A DNA stretch of 64,000 nt from JBBROS01 sp965199595 (GTDB lineage Bacteria > Pseudomonadota > Alphaproteobacteria > Acetobacterales > Acetobacteraceae). Shown here one piece after another: positions 58,741 to 64,000 of the stretch. The notes under the pieces are model-generated. The model was not told the DNA's origin. It ran no database searches and was given only the letters and a program-made list of their open reading frames with translations. Location: the NCBI GenBank assembly GCA_965199595.1, contig OZ241182.1, positions 3,906,001-3,970,000 on the forward strand, in the 5' to 3' direction. Numbering within the stretch: the first letter of the stretch is position 1; the number at the start of each line of letters is the position of its first letter. The position numbers were made by a program, and so were the translations under genes.

Positions 58741-59172
58741 ATGCCCCTTCCGCCCGAGACCCGCCCCGCCCGCCCCTCGCTGCTGGACCCCGTGTTCGCC
58801 GGGGCCGGCATCCTCGCCGCCGCCCTCGTGCTGCTGGACCTGGTGCGCGGCAACCCGGCCCAGGCCGAACCCAGGATGGGCAAGGCCCTGCACATCACCC
58901 TGGAAGCCAAGCCCGGCATGGAGCGCTTCGTGATCCGCCTGCTGGAGGACATCCGCGGCATCGTGGAGGACGAGCCCGGCACCCGACCCTGGTATGCCCT
59001 GCGCCACAGCCGCCGCCAGTTCGAGATCTTCGAGACGTTCGCCACCTCCGGCGCCCGTGCCCGCCACCTGTCCGGCCGCGGCGCCCGCCTGCTGATGGCC
59101 CGCGCGCCCATCCTGCTGGCGCGCCCGCCCACCATCAGGCAGCTCGACGTGATCCTCGACAAGGCGGCTTGA
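58741..59172 (+). CDS. ABM-domain protein with N-terminal membrane anchor
   Basis: A 143-residue protein. An N-terminal hydrophobic helix (LLDPVFAGAGILAAALVLLD, ~res 14-33) may be a signal anchor. The C-terminal ~95 residues form an antibiotic-biosynthesis-monooxygenase-like ferredoxin fold (HITLEAKPGMERFVIRLLED, then GTRPWYALRHSRRQFEIFET and HLSGRGARLLMARAPILLA). Such domains act as cofactor-free oxygenases or as simple binding proteins. Substrate unknown. The last codons (GACAAGGCGGCTTGA) are nearly repeated just after the stop. Confidence 0.7.
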   Translation: MPLPPETRPARPSLLDPVFAGAGILAAALVLLDLVRGNPAQAEPRMGKALHITLEAKPGMERFVIRLLEDIRGIVEDEPGTRPWYALRHSRRQFEIFETFATSGARARHLSGRGARLLMARAPILLARPPTIRQLDVILDKAA

Positions 59173-59178
59173 GCCGCC
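59163..59178. terminator. GC hairpin between convergent genes
   Basis: GGCGGCT-TG-AGCCGCC, a perfect 7-bp stem spanning the stop of the ABM-domain gene, with AAGGCGGCTT repeated at 59185. It lies between two convergent stops (59172 and 59193). There is no T-run, so an intrinsic terminator is only a possibility. Confidence 0.3.
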
Positions 59179-59192
59179 ATGGATAAGGCGGC

Positions 59193-59591
59193 TTAGACAG
59201 CCGGGGTAAAGCAGGGCACCGGGGGGCCTGCGCCCTCGGCCCCCCCGCTCGCCTTCCACACCAGCCGCACCGCCTGCCCGATCCGCAGCGCATCCGGGTC
59301 GCAATCCACCAGGCTGGTCAGCATGGTCGGCCCCTCGGCCAGCGTCACATAGGCGATGGTGGTCACCGGCTTGGCCCGGCGCATCACGCTGTAGCTGTAG
59401 ATCGTGCCGCTGCCGCTGGCCGGCTCCCACGCCACCCGGCCGAAACAGAAGGGGCACTGCCCCCGCGGATACCAGTGCGCCCGCCCGCACGCCGTGCAGC
59501 GCGGCACCAGGAACCGCCCCTCGGCCGCCGCCGCATAGAATGCCGCGGACTCCGGCCCCACCGGCGGCGCCGGAAAAGTCTGCCCGTCCAT
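59193..59591 (-). CDS. Zn-ribbon/OB-fold acyl-CoA-associated protein (DUF35/ChsH2-like)
   Basis: A 132-residue protein. The zinc ribbon CTACGRAHWYPRGQCPFCF (two CxxC, ~res 32-50) is followed by an OB fold (GSGTIYSYSVMRRAKPVTTI, AYVTLAEGPTMLTSLVDC). DUF35 proteins pair with SCP2-type thiolases or acyl-CoA hydratases. Here the thiolase gene lies five bases upstream on the same strand, as usual for such pairs. It probably binds acyl-CoA for the partner enzyme. Confidence 0.88.
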   Translation of the reverse strand: MDGQTFPAPPVGPESAAFYAAAAEGRFLVPRCTACGRAHWYPRGQCPFCFGRVAWEPASGSGTIYSYSVMRRAKPVTTIAYVTLAEGPTMLTSLVDCDPDALRIGQAVRLVWKASGGAEGAGPPVPCFTPAV

Positions 59592-59596
59592 CGCCT

Positions 59597-60763
59597 CTAC
59601 TCCCGATCCAGGATCAGCGTCGCCGAGCCGTGCCGGCTGCCCAGCAGCCCGCCCGTGCCATGCGCCAGCGCCAGCGTGCAGCCCGGCACCTGCACCGCCG
59701 GATGCGCCTCGCCCCGCAGCTGCCGCACCGCCTCGATCACCTTGGTGATGCCGCCGCGATTGGCCGGATGGTTGTTGCACAGCCCGCCGCCATCCGTGTT
59801 CCACGGCAGGCGGCCCACGCCCGAGATCAGGTTCCCATCCGCCACGAACCGCCCGCCCTCGCCCTTGGCGCAGAAGCCGAGATCCTCCAGTTGGATCAGC
59901 ACCGTGATGGTGAAGCTGTCATAGACCGACGCATACTGGATGTCCGCCGGCGTCACCCCCGCCTCGGCAAAGGCCGGCGGCCCCGACCACACCGCGCCGG
60001 AATACGTGAGGTCCACGTCGCCGCCCATCTGGCCCTTCATCGACTCCCCGGCGCCGCGCACCCGCACCAGGGGGCGCTTCAGGGTGCGGGCGATCTCGGG
60101 CCGGGTCACGACCAGGGCGCCGCCGCCGTCGCTAACCACGCAGCAGTCCAGCCGGTGCAGCGGGTCCGCCACCATGGGCGAGGCCAGCACGTCCTCCACC
60201 GTCACCACGTCGCGCAGCATGGCGTTCGGGTTGTGCTGCGCATGGTGGCTGGCCGCGACCTTGATCCAGGCGAGTTGCTCGGCCGTGGTGCCGTACTGGT
60301 GCATGTGCCGCATGGCGCACATGGCGTACATGTTCACCGTCACCGGCCCGAACGGCGCCTCCCACGCCGCATCCGGCACATCGGGGTTCACCGGCCGGGG
60401 CGCCATGCCGCTATGCCCCGCACTCCTTGGCCGCCCCGCCAGCGTGATCAGCGCCACGTTGCACTTGCCCGCCGCGATCGCCTGGGCCGCATGGGCGACA
60501 TGCGCGATGTAGGAACAGCCGCCCAGGTCCGTGCTGTCCAGGTGCCGCAGCCGCAGATTCAGGTAGTCCGCCATGTTGACGGGCCCCATGCCCGGCGCGT
60601 CCCCGGCGCAGAAATACCCGTCCACATCCTCGCGCCGCAGCCCGGCATCCGCCAGCGCCCCGATGGCGGATTGCGCATGCAGCTGCGCCACGGACGTGTC
60701 CGGCGCCTTGCGCGCCGGGTGCTCATAGGCTCCGACGATGAACGCCTTGTCCCGGATACTCAT
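59597..60763 (-). CDS. Thiolase-family protein (SCP2/SCPx-type acetyl-CoA acetyltransferase)
   Basis: A 388-residue thiolase-fold protein paired with the DUF35 protein. It contains DGYFCAGDAPGMGPVNMADY (~res 48-67), STDLGGCSYIAHVAHAAQAI (nucleophile region with Cys, ~res 77-96) and DCCVVSDGGGALVVTRPEIA (~res 203). The C-terminal histidine context is GGGLCNNHPANRGG and LAHGTGG. Non-decarboxylating thiolases of this type act in side-chain degradation of steroids and branched acids. Substrate not assignable. Confidence 0.88.
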   Translation of the reverse strand: MSIRDKAFIVGAYEHPARKAPDTSVAQLHAQSAIGALADAGLRREDVDGYFCAGDAPGMGPVNMADYLNLRLRHLDSTDLGGCSYIAHVAHAAQAIAAGKCNVALITLAGRPRSAGHSGMAPRPVNPDVPDAAWEAPFGPVTVNMYAMCAMRHMHQYGTTAEQLAWIKVAASHHAQHNPNAMLRDVVTVEDVLASPMVADPLHRLDCCVVSDGGGALVVTRPEIARTLKRPLVRVRGAGESMKGQMGGDVDLTYSGAVWSGPPAFAEAGVTPADIQYASVYDSFTITVLIQLEDLGFCAKGEGGRFVADGNLISGVGRLPWNTDGGGLCNNHPANRGGITKVIEAVRQLRGEAHPAVQVPGCTLALAHGTGGLLGSRHGSATLILDRE

Positions 60764-60811
60764 GCCGCCGTCTCCGTCCCGCCCGAACCATCCCGCCGCG
60801 CACCCGGGCCG

Positions 60812-62797
60812 TCAATGATCCAGCGTGAACCCGGCCACCACCCCTACCTGCAGCCGCTCCGCCAGCACGCCGATGGCCTGGTCCAGCGCCCCTAGCGCCA
60901 CATGCGCGGCATCCTCCGCCTCCACAGGCGCCGCGGGCACCGGGAGCGCGTAGGTCCCGTCCGCCAGCGCCGCCAGCCGCGCCTCCACCGCCCCGGCCCG
61001 CGCCGCCAGCCCGGCATCCGCCCCGCGCCCCGTGCTCGCCGCCGCCAGCACCCGCATCCAGTGCACGCAGTCCAGCAGCGCCGGCACTGGCCGGTCCAGC
61101 GAGGTGCGCCGCAGGAACGACCGCCCGGCCGTCAGCGGCGCCATCGCCAGCCGCAGGTCCGCCACCTGCCGGTCCACCCGCCGCATCGCCTCCAGCGGCG
61201 CGGCCGCCGCGGCCTCCGCCCCCAGCGCCGCGCGCACGGATTGCATGGCGCCGACCAGGCTGGCCAGCACCCCCTGGCCAGACCGCAGCACCTGGTCCCG
61301 CGTCCGCGACGGCATCACGAACAGCGCCACCAGGATCGCCGCCGCCGCGCCCACCGCCGTCTCCTCCAGCCGCAGGACCAGCAGCGTCTCGGGCGATGCC
61401 CCCAGCATCCCGTACAGCAGCCCCAGCATCACGGTGACGAAGAAGATGCCGGTCGTGTAGGAGGCGAGGAAGAAGTAGTACATGCCGAAGATCGCCAGCA
61501 GCAGCGCCAGTATCTCCGGCAGCAGGTGCCCCGACAGCAGCGTCGCCAGCACCAGCCCGCTCATGATCCCCAGCAGCGTGCCCGTCACCCGCTGCACCCC
61601 GCGCAGCACGGTGTCCCCGCGTGAGCGCGCGTTCAGGAACACCACGTACACCGTCATCACCGCCCAGAACCACCGGTTGGGTGACAGCGCCATGCCGCCC
61701 GCCATCGCCAGCCCCGCCGCCAGCGTCACCCGGACCGCCATGCGCCACGCCAGCGGACCCGGCACCGCGGGCGGCCCGGCCGGCGCCGCCACCTCCGGCC
61801 CGATCTCCTGCACCGCCGCACCCAGCCGGTGCATCGCATGCCCCAGCTCCACCAGGCTGGCGCGCAACGAGCCGGCTTCCGGCAGCTCCGGCGCCATCGC
61901 ATAGGCGCCGCCCCGCCGCATCCGCCGCTCATGCAGGCCCAGCCGGGTCGCGTGCCGCGGTCCCGGGCCATCGCCGGAGATGGCGAAGCTCTGGATCAGC
62001 CGGGCCGTCGCCAGCTCCAGGTCGATCAGCCCGGCCCGCACCGCCGCCCGCCCGCCCGAGTGCAGCAGCCCCAGCTGGTCATCCGCCGCCAGCGCCGCCT
62101 CGTTCAGCCCGGCAAGGTCCCGCCCCAGCCGGGCCAGCAGCCCCGGGGGCACCGGACCGGGAGCGGAAATATCCCGCGCCGTGCGCAGCACCCGCGCCGC
62201 CCGCCCCTGCACCGCCGCCACCATGCGCCGCAGCGTGGCGGCCGGACGCATCGGCAGCGCCACGAAGCAGGCGAAGGCGATGATCGGCACCGCCATCGCC
62301 AGCGAGAGGAACTGCCAGGGCAGCGTGGCCGGCGGCAGCTCCAGGTACAGGTCCACGTATGTGCCCACCACCGCCACCAGCCCCACGCCAATCATGCGCG
62401 GGTTGCGCGGATGCAGCAGGAAGCAGCCGAACACCAGCAGCAGGAACCAGCTGTCGGCCACCGCGCCATGCCCCTGCAGCAGCGTGGTGATCAGCGCCGC
62501 CGCGGCGACGGGCAGCGGCAGCACCAGCAGGGTCCGCTGCCGCTGCCGCAGCGTCGGCTCCCGCATCAGGAACGGCGCCATCATGCTCAGCGTGATGGCG
62601 CTGGCGAAATCCACGATCGACAGCCCGGCCAGCCGCACCACGCCGGTGGCCGCCAGCGTGGTCAGGAACACCGAGAGCGTGCCGCGCGCCGCCAGCGTCA
62701 GCCGCAGCAGCCCGGGGTCCGAGGCCGAAAGCCTGTCCCACGCCGCCCGGACCGCAACGCCCACCAAAGCCCAACCACGTGTTCGCATGTGCAGCAT
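60812..62797 (-). CDS. FUSC-family membrane protein (aromatic acid exporter-like)
   Basis: A 661-residue protein with two clusters of hydrophobic helices and two cytoplasmic parts, as in YccC/AaeB/FUSC proteins. The N-terminal membrane domain is ~res 35-180 (e.g. LPLPVAAAALITTLLQG, WFLLLVFGCFLLHPRNPRMI). The FUSC motif of the second membrane domain is NRWFWAVMTVYVVFLNARSR then GDTVLRGVQRVTGTLLG (~res 370-406). AaeB relatives export hydroxybenzoates. Substrate unassigned. It follows the Lrp regulator on the same strand. Confidence 0.88.
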   Translation of the reverse strand: MLHMRTRGWALVGVAVRAAWDRLSASDPGLLRLTLAARGTLSVFLTTLAATGVVRLAGLSIVDFASAITLSMMAPFLMREPTLRQRQRTLLVLPLPVAAAALITTLLQGHGAVADSWFLLLVFGCFLLHPRNPRMIGVGLVAVVGTYVDLYLELPPATLPWQFLSLAMAVPIIAFACFVALPMRPAATLRRMVAAVQGRAARVLRTARDISAPGPVPPGLLARLGRDLAGLNEAALAADDQLGLLHSGGRAAVRAGLIDLELATARLIQSFAISGDGPGPRHATRLGLHERRMRRGGAYAMAPELPEAGSLRASLVELGHAMHRLGAAVQEIGPEVAAPAGPPAVPGPLAWRMAVRVTLAAGLAMAGGMALSPNRWFWAVMTVYVVFLNARSRGDTVLRGVQRVTGTLLGIMSGLVLATLLSGHLLPEILALLLAIFGMYYFFLASYTTGIFFVTVMLGLLYGMLGASPETLLVLRLEETAVGAAAAILVALFVMPSRTRDQVLRSGQGVLASLVGAMQSVRAALGAEAAAAAPLEAMRRVDRQVADLRLAMAPLTAGRSFLRRTSLDRPVPALLDCVHWMRVLAAASTGRGADAGLAARAGAVEARLAALADGTYALPVPAAPVEAEDAAHVALGALDQAIGVLAERLQVGVVAGFTLDH

Positions 62798-62844
62798 AGG
62801 CGGACCTTAACCCCAGTTCCGCAGCGGTCCCAGCCCACGCCGGC

Positions 62845-63339
62845 TCACCCCTCCGGCTCACCCCCGCGCCGGTCCCGGAAGGCGCTGGCCGGCAAGGGAT
62901 AGGCCGTGGTCTGCTTCAGCCGCTCCATGGCGAAGCGCGACGTCACGTTCTTCAACGGCACCGCCGCGATCAGCCGCTTGTAGAAATCATCGAACGCCGC
63001 CATGTCCGGCACCGCCACCCGCAGCATGTAATCCACCTCGCCCGCCATCCGGTACGCGTCCATCACCTCCGGCATCTCCGCCATGGCCCGCGCGAACGCC
63101 GCCAGCCAGCCCGGCGTATGCTCGTGTGCCTCCACCGCCACGAACACGACGAGCCCGATCCCCACACGCTCCGGGTCGATCAGCACCACCCGCCCGCTGA
63201 TCACGCCGGACTGCTCCAGCTTCTGGATCCGCTTCCAAACCGGCGTCGGCGACAGCCCGACCTTGTCCGCCAGCTCCGCGATCGCCGTGGTGGCGTCCGC
63301 CTGCATCAGGCCCAGCAGCTTGCGATCGACCTCATCCAT
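62845..63339 (-). CDS. Lrp/AsnC-family transcriptional regulator
   Basis: A 164-residue Lrp/AsnC regulator. HTH: MDEVDRKLLGLMQADATTAI, AELADKVGLSPTPVWKRIQK and LEQSGVISGRVVLIDPERVG (~res 1-60). The C-terminal RAM domain contains EVMDAYRMAGEVDYMLRVAV (~res 91-110). It precedes the FUSC gene by 47 bases and is divergent from the SsuC-like permease gene. Amino-acid ligand unknown. Confidence 0.92.
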   Translation of the reverse strand: MDEVDRKLLGLMQADATTAIAELADKVGLSPTPVWKRIQKLEQSGVISGRVVLIDPERVGIGLVVFVAVEAHEHTPGWLAAFARAMAEMPEVMDAYRMAGEVDYMLRVAVPDMAAFDDFYKRLIAAVPLKNVTSRFAMERLKQTTAYPLPASAFRDRRGGEPEG

Positions 63340-63548
63340 CCCTGAACCCCGCGTCCTTCGACGCCCAACAAGCCTGCGGAGGCCGCCGCTGGCAACCGAA
63401 AGACGAATGCCCTGCCGCAGGCCCGCGCCGCAGCACATCCCGTCTCCCGGGCACCCGGCCTTTGCGAATGGTCTCTCTTGTTCGCCGGGGCCGCGCGCCG
63501 CCACCTTACAGGCTCCCGACGACACCAGCCCGGACGGTATCGCGCCCC

Positions 63549-64000
63549 ATGCCGACAACCACCACGACGGCCCTGCCCGCCCTCGCCGCCGCCCCGCGCC
63601 GTCGCACCGGCCTCCTGCGCCCGCGCTTCGGCACCGGCCTGCGCCGCTATCTCTCGGCGCTGGGGCTGCTGCTGCTGTGGCAGGGCGCGTCCAGCGCCGG
63701 CCTGGTCTCGGACCACACCCTCGCCTCCCCGGTGCGGATCGCCACGACCTTCTGGGGCCTGCTGGTTTCGGGTGAGCTGCCGTGGCACCTGCTGGTGTCG
63801 CTGGGCCGGGTCTCCGCCGGGCTGGCCATCGGGCTTGCGGCCGGCACCGCCCTGGCGCTGACCGCCGGACTGTCCAGGCTTGGCGAGGACCTGGTGGACG
63901 CCCCGGTGCAGATGCTCCGTACCCTGCCGTTCCTGGCGCTGGTGCCGCTGTTCATCCTGTGGTTCGGCATCGGCGAGGCCCCCAAGATCGCCCTCGTCGC
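63549..64000 (+). CDS. ABC transporter permease, SsuC/TauC type (5' part; runs off the window)
   Basis: The first ~150 residues of a sulfonate/nitrate/bicarbonate-type permease. After a basic Pro/Thr-rich leader, helices begin at YLSALGLLLLWQGASSAGLV (~res 34-53). HLLVSLGRVSAGLAIGLAAG (~res 78-97) and APVQMLRTLPFLALVPLFIL with WFGIGEAPKIALV complete the typical N-terminal half. The start ATG is at 63549. The EAA loop is beyond the window end. Substrate unknown. Confidence 0.88.
   Translation, partial: MPTTTTTALPALAAAPRRRTGLLRPRFGTGLRRYLSALGLLLLWQGASSAGLVSDHTLASPVRIATTFWGLLVSGELPWHLLVSLGRVSAGLAIGLAAGTALALTAGLSRLGEDLVDAPVQMLRTLPFLALVPLFILWFGIGEAPKIALV

Noticed and set aside
58426..59490. Long minus-strand frames opposite the ABM-domain gene
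   Set aside because: Gly/Ala/Gln-rich shadow frames without family pattern; the plus-strand gene has a recognisable fold.

Overview
The window is a GC-rich (about 70% by eye) bacterial chromosome segment with tightly packed, often ATGA- or TGATG-overlapping genes. The gene set (fliFGH-fliN order, heterotetrameric sarcosine oxidase, YejBEF, class III PHA synthase, BKACE, aromatic-acid transporters) fits an alphaproteobacterium. Rhodospirillales/Acetobacteraceae is my inference from gene content and composition, not from a marker gene.

Layout. 1-3529: flagellar motor genes fliF, fliG, fliH and the start of fliN, leftward. 3530-4584: gene-poor block of lower GC. 4585-10740: sarcosine oxidase genes soxB, soxD, soxA, soxG, interrupted by an opposite-strand TraB/GumN-type gene. 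10901-15792: two tiny genes, a lipid A acyltransferase and the YejBEF peptide ABC transporter. 15738-22083: MFS transporter, a persulfide-dioxygenase-like metallo-hydrolase, an AhpD-like/nitronate monooxygenase pair and a D-aminopeptidase, separated by two clusters of CACAGAGACACGGAG / CACGAAGACACGAAG repeats. 22131-24146: NAPE-PLD-like hydrolase and an MpaB-family oxygenase.

24151-39795 is a long leftward run. It comprises BKACE, M19 dipeptidase, a frameshifted aldo/keto reductase, a periplasmic binding protein, a compact four-gene hydrogenase-4/complex I-like module, an acetolactate-synthase-like enzyme, a zinc alcohol dehydrogenase, PhaE-PhaC, a long CoA-transferase and a Nudix hydrolase. 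The four-gene module keeps the Fe-S cysteines of its small subunit but lacks the NiFe-binding cysteines of its large subunit and the key lysine of its antiporter subunit, so it looks like a reduced 'Ehr' (energy-converting-hydrogenase-related) complex.

39906-40231 is a tRNA-Arg(CCU) gene interrupted in the anticodon loop by a roughly 249-nt group I intron whose core closely resembles the Azoarcus tRNA-Ile intron. Directly downstream (about 40.5-58.7 kb) lies an accessory block. It holds aromatic-acid catabolism genes (two flavoprotein hydroxylases, maleylacetate reductase, a zeta-class GST isomerase, an aromatic acid/H+ symporter), many one-off regulators (MarR, LuxR, IclR, TetR), an IS5 remnant and several decayed genes (fumarylacetoacetase, alpha/beta hydrolase, old-yellow-enzyme domain). 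It has no visible integrase. 58741-64000 returns to dense high-GC coding: ABM-domain protein, DUF35/thiolase pair, FUSC transporter, Lrp regulator and the start of an SsuC-like permease.
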